From Cellvibrionales bacterium UBA5860 (lineage in GTDB: Bacteria > Pseudomonadota > Gammaproteobacteria > Pseudomonadales > Porticoccaceae), in the NCBI GenBank assembly GCA_002431545.1, contig DJFY01000086.1:43557-49747 (forward strand): a stretch of 6,191 nt of DNA. The letters are read 5' to 3'. Each line of letters begins with the position of its first letter. Positions within the stretch are counted from its first letter, which is position 1. The notes under the pieces were generated by a model. The model ran no database searches, was not told where the DNA came from, and worked only from the letters and a program-made list of their open reading frames with translations. The position numbers and the translations under genes were made by a program. This document shows, one piece after another, positions 1 through 5,705 of this stretch.

Positions 1-152
1 TCCAGAATTTTTTTGTCCGCCAGCGCCTCGCCGACACCCATGTTGAGGGTGATCTTGGTAATACGCGGCACTTCCATGACGTTATTCAGCCCCAGCTCCT
101 TCTGCAGGGCCGGCGCGATCTCATTGGTATATAGGTCTCTCAACCTGCTCAT
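1..152 (-). CDS. rplE: 50S ribosomal protein L5, N-terminal 50 residues (cut by window edge)
   Basis: L5 binds 5S rRNA in the central protuberance of the large subunit and contacts the P-site tRNA and the small subunit. Reading the minus strand from ATG at 152 gives 50 complete codons running off the window edge. The text begins MSRLRDLYTNEIAPALQKEL and includes VMEVPRITKITLNMGVGEA at residues 25-43, which closely matches the conserved L5 N-terminal block (VPRVEKITLNMGVGEA in E. coli). The remaining roughly 130 residues lie outside the window. The start is supported by AAGGAA at 160-165, seven bases upstream, and by a 20-bp gap to rplX. It is the third gene of the spc group here, in the usual rplN-rplX-rplE order. 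The identification is secure despite the truncation. Confidence 0.95.
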   Translation of the reverse strand, partial: MSRLRDLYTNEIAPALQKELGLNNVMEVPRITKITLNMGVGEALADKKIL

Positions 153-172
153 GTACTTGTTCCTTTACGCGT

Positions 173-496
173 TTACGCGCCGACGTTTTCGCCGGTGGAC
201 TTGAAAACCCTGACCTTCTTGCCATCGCCGCCAACCTTGAATCCGACCCGATCGGCTTTGCTACTGGCCGGGTTGAAAATGGCAACATTGGAAGCTTGTA
301 TCGGCCCCTCGCGTTCGATAATACCGCCGGGCACGCCCATCTGGGGGTTTGGCTTCTGGTGTTTTTTCACCATCTGCACGCCCGACACAATAAGCCGCCC
401 ATCGTTCAATACGCGCAGCACTTTGCCACGCTTACCTTTATCCCGACCGGCGATGACGATGACTTCATCGTCGCGGCGAATTTTTTTCATTGCCAT
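173..496 (-). CDS. rplX: 50S ribosomal protein L24
   Basis: L24 is an early assembly protein of the large subunit. It binds 23S rRNA near its 5' end and sits beside the peptide exit tunnel. From ATG at 496 the product is 107 residues (E. coli L24 is 104). A KOW motif covers about residues 7-34, with RRDDEVIVIAGRDKGKRGKV near the start. It is followed by MVKKHQKPNPQ at 42-52, a PGGI turn and SNVAIFNPASSKADRVGF at 69-86, all typical of the family. Two in-frame ATGs occur (496 and 490). The upstream one is preferred because AAGAG lies eight bases before it, which would be 14 bases from the second. A TTG further up at 523 has no support and would lie almost against the rplN stop. Gaps are 33 bp to rplN and 20 bp to rplE, consistent with cotranscription. 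Confidence 0.96.
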   Translation of the reverse strand: MAMKKIRRDDEVIVIAGRDKGKRGKVLRVLNDGRLIVSGVQMVKKHQKPNPQMGVPGGIIEREGPIQASNVAIFNPASSKADRVGFKVGGDGKKVRVFKSTGENVGA

Positions 497-529
497 GATC
501 GCTACTCTTAACTTCGATCGCAAAAACCG

Positions 530-898
530 TTACAACACTTCCGGTGCCAGAGACACGATGCGCATAAAGCGCTCGCCTCGCAACTCGCGAGTCACCGGCC
601 CGAAAATACGCGTGCCCACCGGTGCCAGCTGGGCGTTGAGCAGGACCGCGGCATTGTCGTCGAATTTAATCAAACTTCCATCCTGGCGACGCACACCTTT
701 TTTGGTCCGCACGACGACCGCATCCATCACCTGGCCTTTTTTCACGCGACCACGAGGGATCGCCTCCTTTACGGTCACCTTGATGATATCGCCGACACCG
801 GCGTAGCGACGATGCGACCCACCCAACACCTTGATACACATCACTCGACGAGCGCCGCTGTTATCGGCAACATCAAGATAGGTCTGTGTTTGAATCAT
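530..898 (-). CDS. rplN: 50S ribosomal protein L14
   Basis: L14 is a beta-barrel protein on the intersubunit face of the large subunit, where it helps form bridges to 16S rRNA and neighbours L3 and L19. The product is 122 residues (123 in E. coli) and nearly every block is conserved. These include the N-terminus MIQTQTYLDVADNSGARRVM and the family signature from GQVMDAVVVRTKKG (55-68) through RRQDGSLIKFDDNA (70-83). The C-terminal GTRIFGPVTRELR (95-107) is also present. The start is supported by AAGGA at 905-909, six bases upstream of the ATG. In E. coli rplN is the first gene of the spc operon; here it follows rpsQ after 76 bp, so it may have its own promoter or be read through from S10. Confidence 0.98.
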   Translation of the reverse strand: MIQTQTYLDVADNSGARRVMCIKVLGGSHRRYAGVGDIIKVTVKEAIPRGRVKKGQVMDAVVVRTKKGVRRQDGSLIKFDDNAAVLLNAQLAPVGTRIFGPVTRELRGERFMRIVSLAPEVL

Positions 899-974
899 CT
901 CTGGTCCTTAAAAGTAATTCTCTACGGTTCGAAATCTCAAACCGGTATACCGTTTCTAAATCTTTTTCCCGGCA
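899..974 (-). other. S10/spc boundary spacer between rpsQ and rplN
   Basis: This 76-bp gap is at the position where the S10 operon ends and the spc operon begins in E. coli. No T-run-backed terminator hairpin is visible on the minus strand: the only GC-rich arms, CCGG at 962-990, are followed by A's. TTGAGA on the minus strand has no good -10 at 16-18 bp, and the TATACC within the palindrome has no matching -35. The palindrome and alternative pairings are listed separately. Transcription may simply read through into rplN, or a weak promoter may be present that cannot be recognised by eye. Confidence 0.5.
924..953 (-). repeat. Palindrome with competing short inverted repeats
   Basis: CGGTATACCG at 943-952 is a perfect 10-bp palindrome. 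Beside it, CGGTT (925-929) is complementary to AACCG (940-944), and ACGGT (924-928) is complementary to ACCGT (949-953). The same short segment could therefore pair with either of two partners, or the palindrome could act as a symmetric protein site. The stems are only five base pairs each, so an RNA switch is speculative. Confidence 0.4.
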
Positions 975-1235
975 CTAAACCCCGGTTGCCCGTTCGACAA
1001 TATCGACCAGTCGCCACGACTTGGTTTTCGATATGGGACGTCCTTCGGCGATCGTTACCGTGTCGCCCAGGCGACACTGGTTGTCTTCATCGTGTGCCTT
1101 GATTTTGGTTGAACGGTTAATAATTTTGCCGTAAACCGGGTGCTTGACACGGCGCTCTATGAGCACCGTGACGGTTTTATCCATTTTATCGCTGACGACT
1201 TTTCCCGACAGAGTCCGGGCTACTGTTTCAGTCAT
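975..1235 (-). CDS. rpsQ: 30S ribosomal protein S17
   Basis: S17 is a primary 16S rRNA-binding protein with an OB fold, needed early in assembly of the 30S body. The product is 86 residues, close to the 84 of E. coli. The conserved blocks are LSGKVVSDKMDKTVTVLIER (9-28), HPVYGKII (32-39) and the C-terminal signature GDTVTIAEGRPISKTKSW (57-74). The start is ATG at 1235, with AGGAA at 1242-1246 six bases upstream. The first eight bases overlap the end of rpmC (ATGACTGA), so the Shine-Dalgarno lies inside rpmC and translation is probably coupled. It ends with TAG. This is the last gene of the S10 group before the 76-bp spacer. Confidence 0.98.
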   Translation of the reverse strand: MTETVARTLSGKVVSDKMDKTVTVLIERRVKHPVYGKIINRSTKIKAHDEDNQCRLGDTVTIAEGRPISKTKSWRLVDIVERATGV

Positions 1236-1428
1236 GCGAACTTCCTGCCTTTTCGTTAATCACCGTTTTGATACGCGCGATATCGCGGCGCACCGATTTC
1301 AATTCATGACTCTGATTGAGCTGCCCGGTGGCCTTGCCCATTCTCAGCTTGAAGTGCTTTTCCAGCGCGGCGAGCAGATCCTGATGCAACTGCTCGACTG
1401 ACTTGTCTCGCAACTCACTTGCCTTCAT
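1228..1428 (-). CDS. rpmC: 50S ribosomal protein L29
   Basis: L29 is a small alpha-helical hairpin protein next to L23 at the exit-tunnel opening, where nascent-chain factors dock. The product is 66 residues (63 in E. coli). It contains MKASELRDKSVEQL at the start, FKLRMGKATGQLNQSHELK (26-44) and the signature VRRDIARIKTVINEK (46-60). The ATG shares one base with the rplP stop (TAATG), and only a weak GGTGAT Shine-Dalgarno lies just before it, so its translation probably depends on ribosomes finishing rplP. The last residues, SSHD, extend beyond the usual EKAGA end and fall in the 8-bp overlap with rpsQ. Confidence 0.97.
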   Translation of the reverse strand: MKASELRDKSVEQLHQDLLAALEKHFKLRMGKATGQLNQSHELKSVRRDIARIKTVINEKAGSSHD

Positions 1429-1841
1429 TACATCACCGACCGTTTCGTAAATGTGGTTTTCATAGGCAACTTGGCAGCGGCCAGCTCAAAGGCCTCGCGC
1501 GCCAACTCCTCGGAGACGCCTTCAATTTCATAGAGCACACGCCCGGGTTGAATCAACGCCACCCAGTACTCGACGTTACCTTTGCCCTTGCCCATCCGCA
1601 CTTCCAGTGGCTTCTCAGTGATCGGCTTGTCGGGAAAGACTCGAATCCATATTTTTCCACCCCGTTTCACGTGGCGGGTCATGGCGCGTCGCGCGGCTTC
1701 AATCTGACGCGCTGTCAGACGACCACGGCCAACCGCTTTCAGGCCGTATTCGCCAAAACTGACCTTACTACCCCGCTGGGCCAACCCACGGTTGCGGCCC
1801 TTCTGTAGTTTTCGGTACTTGGTTCGCTTCGGTTGCAGCAT
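1428..1841 (-). CDS. rplP: 50S ribosomal protein L16
   Basis: L16 is a late assembly protein that organises the A-site side of the peptidyl-transferase region and contacts the tRNA elbow. The product is 137 residues (136 in E. coli) and very conserved: MLQPKRTKYRKLQKGRNRGL, GLKAVGRGRLTARQIEAARR (33-52), GGKIWIRVFPDKPITEKPLE (61-80) and RMGKGKGNVEYWVALIQPG (82-100). R82 aligns with E. coli R81, the arginine hydroxylated by RoxA/YcfD, so the substrate site is kept; a one-residue insertion near 23-25 explains the shift. AAAGG at 1851-1855 is nine bases before the ATG, a modest Shine-Dalgarno. The gap to rpsC is 29 bp, and the TAA stop overlaps the rpmC ATG. Confidence 0.98.
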   Translation of the reverse strand: MLQPKRTKYRKLQKGRNRGLAQRGSKVSFGEYGLKAVGRGRLTARQIEAARRAMTRHVKRGGKIWIRVFPDKPITEKPLEVRMGKGKGNVEYWVALIQPGRVLYEIEGVSEELAREAFELAAAKLPMKTTFTKRSVM

Positions 1842-1870
1842 TCGATTGAGCCTTTAATCTTTATTCCTGA

Positions 1871-2533
1871 TTACTTCTTGCCGGAAGCGCTTTCGGGATC
1901 TTCCCCACCCAGCACTTCGCCTTTGAAAATCCAGACCTTGACACCGATGATGCCGTAAGTCGTACTGGCTTCGGCCGTCGCGTAGTCGATGTCCGCCCGC
2001 AAGGTATGCAAGGGCACACGACCTTCGCGATACCATTCACTACGCGCGATCTCCGCGCCGCCTAACCGACCGCCAACCTGGATTTTTACGCCGAGAGCAC
2101 CCTGCCGCATCGCATTCTGCACCGCGCGCTTCATCGCGCGGCGAAACATAACTCTGCGCTCCAACTGCTGCGCTACATTTTGCGCCACCAGCGCGGCATC
2201 GAGGTCGGGCTTGCGGATTTCCTCGATATTGATGTGGACCGGGATGCCCATCTCAGCTGACACGGCAGCCCGCAACTTATCGACATCCTCGCCTTTCTTG
2301 CCGATCACAATGCCCGGCCTGGCGGTATGGATAGTAATACGCGCCGACTCGGCGGGACGTTCAATATCAACGCGACTCACCGAGGCGTGCGACAACGTTT
2401 TCTTGATCAAATCCCGAACTCTGATATCGGCATTCAACTTGTCCGCATAGTCGGTACCGCTGGCATACCAGTTGGAAGCATGCTGCTTGACAATGCCCAG
2501 CCTGATACCGGTTGGATGTACTTTCTGACCCAT
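1871..2533 (-). CDS. rpsC: 30S ribosomal protein S3
   Basis: S3 lies at the mRNA entry channel of the 30S head and contributes to mRNA unwinding together with S4 and S5. The product is 220 residues, about 13 shorter than E. coli S3, with the difference at the variable C-terminal tail. The N-terminus MGQKVHPTGIRLGIVKQHAS is typical. A type-II KH domain spans about 39-107 with its GKKG loop at 78-81 (ARPGIVIGKKGEDVDKLR). The C-terminal domain has FRRAMKRAVQNAMR starting at 130, so R131, R132 and K135, the positions tied to helicase activity in E. coli, are all present, followed by GVKIQVGGRLGGAEIARSEW (148-167). AGGAG sits five bases before the ATG. The gap to rplV is 20 bp. Confidence 0.98.
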   Translation of the reverse strand: MGQKVHPTGIRLGIVKQHASNWYASGTDYADKLNADIRVRDLIKKTLSHASVSRVDIERPAESARITIHTARPGIVIGKKGEDVDKLRAAVSAEMGIPVHINIEEIRKPDLDAALVAQNVAQQLERRVMFRRAMKRAVQNAMRQGALGVKIQVGGRLGGAEIARSEWYREGRVPLHTLRADIDYATAEASTTYGIIGVKVWIFKGEVLGGEDPESASGKK

Positions 2534-2553
2534 GTCAGCTCCTGATCTCGCCG

Positions 2554-2886
2554 CTACTCGCTAGCTACTTTCACTGTAATGTGACAGTAGCGCTTAAAAA
2601 TTCGATCGGCGCGCCCCTTGGCCCTCGGACGCAAGCGTTTCAATGTCATGGCTTCATCGACATATATGCTGGAAACTACCAGCTCGTCGACGTCGGCACC
2701 TTCATTGTGCTCGGCGTTTGCGATCGCCGATTCGAGCACTTTCTTGACAATGCCAGCGCCCTTTTTATTACTGAACGTCAAGACATCCAGTGCAGACTCG
2801 ACAGGTTTGCCGCGTATCTGGTCCGCCACCAGGCGCGCTTTCTGTGCCGACAGCGCCACTCTTCGAAGTTTTGCCGCAACTTCCAT
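2554..2886 (-). CDS. rplV: 50S ribosomal protein L22
   Basis: L22 binds all domains of 23S rRNA, and its long beta-hairpin reaches the narrow part of the exit tunnel, where macrolide and stalling-peptide effects are felt. The product is 110 residues, identical in length to E. coli L22. It has SAQKARLVADQIRGK (13-27), the conserved block VKKVLESAIANAEHN (47-61) and the hairpin segment LKRLRPRAKGRADRI (82-96). K83-R84 align with the KR of the MKR triplet whose deletion gives erythromycin resistance in E. coli; no deletion is seen here. The Shine-Dalgarno is poor (GGGGGT about nine bases upstream), and the rpsS stop is only 18 bp away, suggesting coupling. Stop is TAG. Confidence 0.98.
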   Translation of the reverse strand: MEVAAKLRRVALSAQKARLVADQIRGKPVESALDVLTFSNKKGAGIVKKVLESAIANAEHNEGADVDELVVSSIYVDEAMTLKRLRPRAKGRADRIFKRYCHITVKVASE

Positions 2887-2904
2887 CAGAACTCTACCCC
2901 CGTC

Positions 2905-3180
2905 CTAGCGCTTGGCTTTCTTATCCGCGGCATGGCCACGGTAGGTGCGCGTCGGCGCAAACTCGCCAAGCTTATGCCCGACCATTTCTTCGGAAATAAA
3001 GATCGGTACGTGTTGACGACCATTGTGCACGGCGATAGTCAGGCCGAGCATCTGAGGCACTATCATTGACCGGCGAGACCAGGTTTTTATCGGTCGCCGG
3101 TCGTTGTTCTCTGCTGCCACTTCAACCTTCTGCATCAGGTGCAGATCTATGAAGGGGCCTTTTTTAAGTGATCGAGGCAC
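2905..3180 (-). CDS. rpsS: 30S ribosomal protein S19, GTG start
   Basis: S19 sits in the 30S head, pairs with S13 and takes part in intersubunit bridging near the A-site tRNA. The product is 91 residues (92 in E. coli): MPRSLKKGPFIDLHLMQKVE, then TWSRRSMIVPQMLGLTIAVH (33-52), NGRQHVPIFI and MVGHKLGEFAPTRTYRGHAA (66-85). The family N-terminus can only be reached with GTG at 3178-3180; the next in-frame Met is residue 16, inside the conserved region. A strong GGAGG at 3191-3195 supports this start, although the 10-base spacing is on the long side. The gap to rplB is 26 bp. The gene ends with TAG. Confidence 0.97.
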   Translation of the reverse strand: MPRSLKKGPFIDLHLMQKVEVAAENNDRRPIKTWSRRSMIVPQMLGLTIAVHNGRQHVPIFISEEMVGHKLGEFAPTRTYRGHAADKKAKR

Positions 3181-3190
3181 TGTCGCTTAT

Positions 3191-3195
3191 CCTCC
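3191..3195 (-). promoter_or_regulatory. Shine-Dalgarno fixing the GTG start of rpsS
   Basis: The minus strand reads GGAGG here, ten bases before the GTG codon of rpsS and within the rplB-rpsS gap. It is one of the strongest matches to the 16S tail in the window. It may offset the weaker initiation codon and the longer spacing. Confidence 0.75.
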
Positions 3196-3206
3196 GAATG
3201 ACGGCA

Positions 3207-4034
3207 CTATTTCTTGCCACGCCGGCGTACGATCATATTATCCGTGCGCTTGTTTTTCCGCGTCTTATAACCCTTGGTTGGGACACCCCAGGGCGTCACC
3301 GGGTGCCGGCCTCCGGAAGTCTTACCCTCACCACCACCATGCGGATGATCTACCGGATTCATGGCGACGCCGCGTACTGTCGGACGCACACCGCGCCAGC
3401 GCGCGGCACCAGCTTTCCCGAGAGAACGCAGGTTGTGCTCGCTGTTACTGACCTCACCAATAGTGGCTCGACACTGCGTCAGCACTTTGCGCATCTCGCC
3501 ACTGCGCAGCCGCAGGGTGGCGTGGCGCCCCTCGCGCGCGACCAGCTGAACCGATGCACCGGCGCTTCTCGCCAGCTGAGCGCCTTTGCCGGGCTTAAGC
3601 TCGACACAATGCACTACCGAACCCACGGGGATATTCGCCAGCGGCAGGGCATTGCCCGCCTTGATCGCCGCACTCTGACCGGACTCCACAGTATCGCCAG
3701 CCTTGAGCCCCTTCGGCGCGACCATGTAGCGTCGCTCGCCATCCTGGTAACACAGCAACGCAATGTTTGCGGTTCTGTTGGGATCGTATTCGAGGCGCTC
3801 GACCCGGGCCGGGATGCCGTCTTTGTCCCGCTTGAAGTCGATGACGCGGTAATGTTGTTTGTGACCCCCGCCAATATGCCGCACCGTGATACGGCCATCG
3901 GTATTACGGCCCCCGCGCTTGCTTTTCTTTTCCAGAAGCGGCGCGTGCGGCCCACCCTTGTGCAAATCCGGGTGCACCACGCTAACGACAAAGCGGCGCC
4001 CGGGGGAGGTGGGTTTTCTCTTAACAACTGGCAT
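3207..4034 (-). CDS. rplB: 50S ribosomal protein L2
   Basis: L2 is among the most conserved ribosomal proteins. It is needed for subunit association, tRNA binding and the peptidyl-transferase centre. The product is 275 residues (273 in E. coli). It starts MPVVKRKPTSPGRRFVV, has the OB-fold region with GRITVRHIGGGHKQHYRVID (47-66) and an SH3-like domain with a Lys/Arg-rich segment. The signature GVAMNPVDHPHGGGEG is at 222-237. H230 corresponds to the histidine numbered 229 in mature E. coli L2, implicated in peptidyl transfer. The basic tail NKRTDNMIVRRRGKK is intact. GGGAG in the 12-bp gap after rplW overlaps the rplW TAG stop. A long open frame on the opposite strand is only the shadow of this gene. 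Confidence 0.99.
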   Translation of the reverse strand: MPVVKRKPTSPGRRFVVSVVHPDLHKGGPHAPLLEKKSKRGGRNTDGRITVRHIGGGHKQHYRVIDFKRDKDGIPARVERLEYDPNRTANIALLCYQDGERRYMVAPKGLKAGDTVESGQSAAIKAGNALPLANIPVGSVVHCVELKPGKGAQLARSAGASVQLVAREGRHATLRLRSGEMRKVLTQCRATIGEVSNSEHNLRSLGKAGAARWRGVRPTVRGVAMNPVDHPHGGGEGKTSGGRHPVTPWGVPTKGYKTRKNKRTDNMIVRRRGKK

Positions 4035-4046
4035 ACAACCTTCTCC

Positions 4047-4343
4047 CTAGAACGCCGAAGTAAAATCTATGTCCTGGCCCGCGCCGAGCCGCACATAGGC
4101 CTTTCTCTTGTCGGCACAGCGACCCGCCCCCGTCCGCGTACGCCGCACTTTGCCTTTGGTATTGACAACGCGTACAGCCTCGACCTGGACCTCAAACAGC
4201 TGCTCGATCGCAGCCTTTATTTCCCGCTTAGTCGCACTCGGGTCGACACGAAAAACAACCTGATTACTGGCATCGGCCACAACTGTCGACTTTTCCGTCA
4301 CCAGCGGCGCACGCAGCACTTTATAGATGCGTTCGCGATTCAT
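4047..4343 (-). CDS. rplW: 50S ribosomal protein L23
   Basis: L23 borders the exit tunnel and is the docking site for trigger factor and the signal recognition particle. The product is 98 residues (100 in E. coli). It contains IYKVLRAPLVTEKST (6-20), VVFRVDPSATKREIKAAIEQ (29-48), LFEVQVEAVRVVNTKGKVRR (49-68) and KKAYV-like KAYVRLGAGQDIDF (81-94). E17 aligns with E. coli E18, the residue contacting trigger factor. The ATG overlaps the rplD stop as ATGA, with GAGGAG at 4352-4357 inside rplD eight bases upstream, an arrangement typical of coupled translation. The TAG stop merges with the Shine-Dalgarno of rplB. Confidence 0.98.
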   Translation of the reverse strand: MNRERIYKVLRAPLVTEKSTVVADASNQVVFRVDPSATKREIKAAIEQLFEVQVEAVRVVNTKGKVRRTRTGAGRCADKRKAYVRLGAGQDIDFTSAF

Positions 4344-4954
4344 CCCAGCATCTCCTCAATTTTCCTCAGTGCAGGCACGGTTACGACGAGCTTTTCATGG
4401 CCAATCAGGCTTACCGGGTTCAACCCGGCCACATCGCTGACATCGACCTTGTACAGATTGCGGGCAGAGAGGTAGAGATTCTCACTCACTTCTTCAGTCA
4501 GAATGAGCACATCGGCCACACCGAGCGCTTCGAGCTTTTGCGCCAGCATTTTTGTTTTCGGCGCTTCCACATCCAACGCATCGACCACAACAAGACGCTC
4601 CTGCCGGGCCAGCTCGGATAGTATCGTAGCCAGCGCCGCACGGTACATCTTCCGGTTTAGTTTCTGGCTGTGATCCTGAGGCTGAGCCGCAAAAGTGACA
4701 CCACCAGAGCGCCAGATAGGGCTACGAATGGTGCCAGCCCTGGCCCGCCCGGTACCCTTTTGGCGCCAGGGTTTTTTACCCCCACCGGAGACCGCCGAGC
4801 GATTTTTCTGGGCCCGCGTGCCCTGTCGGGCACCGGCCATATAAGCTGTAACTGCCTGATGGACCAGGCCGTCGTTAAGCGGCCGGGCGAAAGCGGCATC
4901 GGAAACTGTGACAGTTTCGCTGTTACCGTTCAGGCTCGCGACATTCAGCTCCAT
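4340..4954 (-). CDS. rplD: 50S ribosomal protein L4
   Basis: L4 has a globular domain on the ribosome surface and a long basic loop that reaches the exit tunnel opposite L22. In E. coli and close relatives it also represses its own operon by acting on the S10 leader. The product is 204 residues (201 in E. coli). The loop region runs about 43-98, with GTRAQKNRSAVSGGGKKPW (45-63), RQKGTGRARAGTIRSPIWR (64-82) and SGGVTFAAQPQDHSQKLNRK (83-102). The C-terminal half has VEAPKTKMLAQKLEALGV (129-146) and ARNLYKVDV. GGGGAG at 4960-4965 lies five bases before the ATG and overlaps the rplC TAG. The stop is TGA, overlapping rplW. See the leader finding for why L4 feedback of the E. coli kind is doubtful here. 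Confidence 0.98.
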   Translation of the reverse strand: MELNVASLNGNSETVTVSDAAFARPLNDGLVHQAVTAYMAGARQGTRAQKNRSAVSGGGKKPWRQKGTGRARAGTIRSPIWRSGGVTFAAQPQDHSQKLNRKMYRAALATILSELARQERLVVVDALDVEAPKTKMLAQKLEALGVADVLILTEEVSENLYLSARNLYKVDVSDVAGLNPVSLIGHEKLVVTVPALRKIEEMLG

Positions 4955-4964
4955 GTTATCTCCC

Positions 4965-5606
4965 CTAGGCCTTGACCGCCGGGCGGACGATTACGTGACC
5001 ACCGGGCGCACCCGGAATGGCGCCCTTGACAAGCAGCAGATTACGCTCGACATCGACGCGAACAATTTCTAGATTCTGGATGGTTTTCCGCTCCGCACCC
5101 ATATGGCCGGCCATTTTCTTGCCCTTGAAAACCCGCCCAGGGGTTTGGTTTTGACCGATAGAACCGGGCGCCCGGTGAGACAGGGAATTACCGTGAGTCG
5201 CGTCCTGGGTGGAGAAATTCCAGCGCTTGATCACGCCGGCGTAGCCTTTACCTTTTGAGATGCCGCTGACGTCGACGCGCTGGCCCGCCGCAAACTGGTC
5301 GAGACTGATTTCCGAGCCCAATTCAGGCAACTCAGCGTCGCCCGAGCGATCCAACCGGAACTCCCACAGACCAACGCCAGCCTCAGACCCGGCCTTGGCA
5401 TAATGTCCGGCGAGAGATTTTGTGACGCGAGAAGCCGGGCGCTTGCCAGCAGTGACCTGCACGGCTGCATAGCCATCGGCCTCTGGTGTTTTGACCTGGG
5501 TGATCCGATTCGATTCAACCTGAATCACGGACACCGGTACTGAAGCGCCTTCGTCGGTGAACACGCGGCTCATGCCGCATTTGCGACCAACTATTCCAAA
5601 ACCCAT
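4965..5606 (-). CDS. rplC: 50S ribosomal protein L3
   Basis: L3 initiates 50S assembly near the 3' end of 23S rRNA, and its extended loop approaches the peptidyl-transferase centre. The product is 213 residues (209 in E. coli). It has MGFGIVGRKCGMSRVFTDEG at the start, SKGKGYAGVIKRWNF (117-131), TQDATHGNSLSHRAPGSIGQ (133-152) and NQTPGRVFKGKKMAGHMG (153-170). It ends GAIPGAPGGHVIVRPAVKA. Q154 is the counterpart of E. coli Q150, which PrmB methylates. The start is ATG at 5606, with AGAGGT five bases upstream; a TTG two codons earlier would abut the Shine-Dalgarno and is rejected. The 99-bp gap from rpsJ is unusually large for this operon. Confidence 0.98.
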   Translation of the reverse strand: MGFGIVGRKCGMSRVFTDEGASVPVSVIQVESNRITQVKTPEADGYAAVQVTAGKRPASRVTKSLAGHYAKAGSEAGVGLWEFRLDRSGDAELPELGSEISLDQFAAGQRVDVSGISKGKGYAGVIKRWNFSTQDATHGNSLSHRAPGSIGQNQTPGRVFKGKKMAGHMGAERKTIQNLEIVRVDVERNLLLVKGAIPGAPGGHVIVRPAVKA

Positions 5607-5611
5607 TTTCA

Positions 5612-5617
5612 ACCTCT
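5612..5617 (-). promoter_or_regulatory. Shine-Dalgarno fixing the ATG start of rplC
   Basis: The minus strand reads AGAGGT, five bases before ATG at 5606. An upstream in-frame TTG at 5612 would overlap this site, so the shorter L3 (213 residues) is the correct model. Confidence 0.75.
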
Positions 5618-5670
5618 TTGTGTATGGGGCTATTACCCGCTATGGCCGCCCATTTCAGAGCGTCACACCC

Positions 5671-5686
5671 CCGGCAAACCCGCCGG
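5671..5686 (-). repeat. Small GC hairpin in the rpsJ-rplC gap
   Basis: On the minus strand CCGGC and GCCGG flank a six-base loop, giving a five-pair all-GC stem about 20 bases after the rpsJ stop. TTGCCGG also occurs twice here with a 12-base period. No T-run follows, so it is not an intrinsic terminator. It could slow exonucleases or affect rplC initiation, or have no role. Confidence 0.4.
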
Positions 5687-5705
5687 CAAGGATTTCTATA
5701 TTCTT

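Noticed and set aside
8..14. Runs of seven A's on the minus strand in early rplE (8-14) and rplX (481-487), and six A's in rpsS, as frameshift sites
   Set aside because: The reading frame is G|AAA|AAA or similar rather than A|AAA|AAG, no stimulatory stem is seen, and the downstream zero frame encodes the full conserved proteins.
497..523. TTG at 523 as the rplX start
   Set aside because: It adds nine unconserved residues, sits six bases from the rplN stop with no Shine-Dalgarno of its own, and is replaced by a better ATG at 496.
962..990. CCGG arms around the rpsQ stop as an S10-operon terminator
   Set aside because: The stem would be only four pairs, and the minus strand continues with A's, not T's.
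2744..2771. Plus-strand TTGACA-16-TATTAC, a possible antisense promoter inside rplV
   Set aside because: The TTGACA arises from codons for the conserved IVKK stretch of L22, and the -10 is only four of six. Without transcript data it is best taken as chance.
1419..3069. Other plus-strand open frames of 70-185 codons antisense to rplP, rpsC and rplV
   Set aside because: They are composition shadows of the ribosomal genes; their translations are low-complexity in character and match no family I know.
3168..4475. 435-codon open frame on the plus strand across rplB and rplW
   Set aside because: It lies entirely antisense to very conserved ribosomal genes, shows no recognisable domain and has no convincing ribosome-binding site. 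High GC with codon bias in the real genes leaves the opposite frame open.
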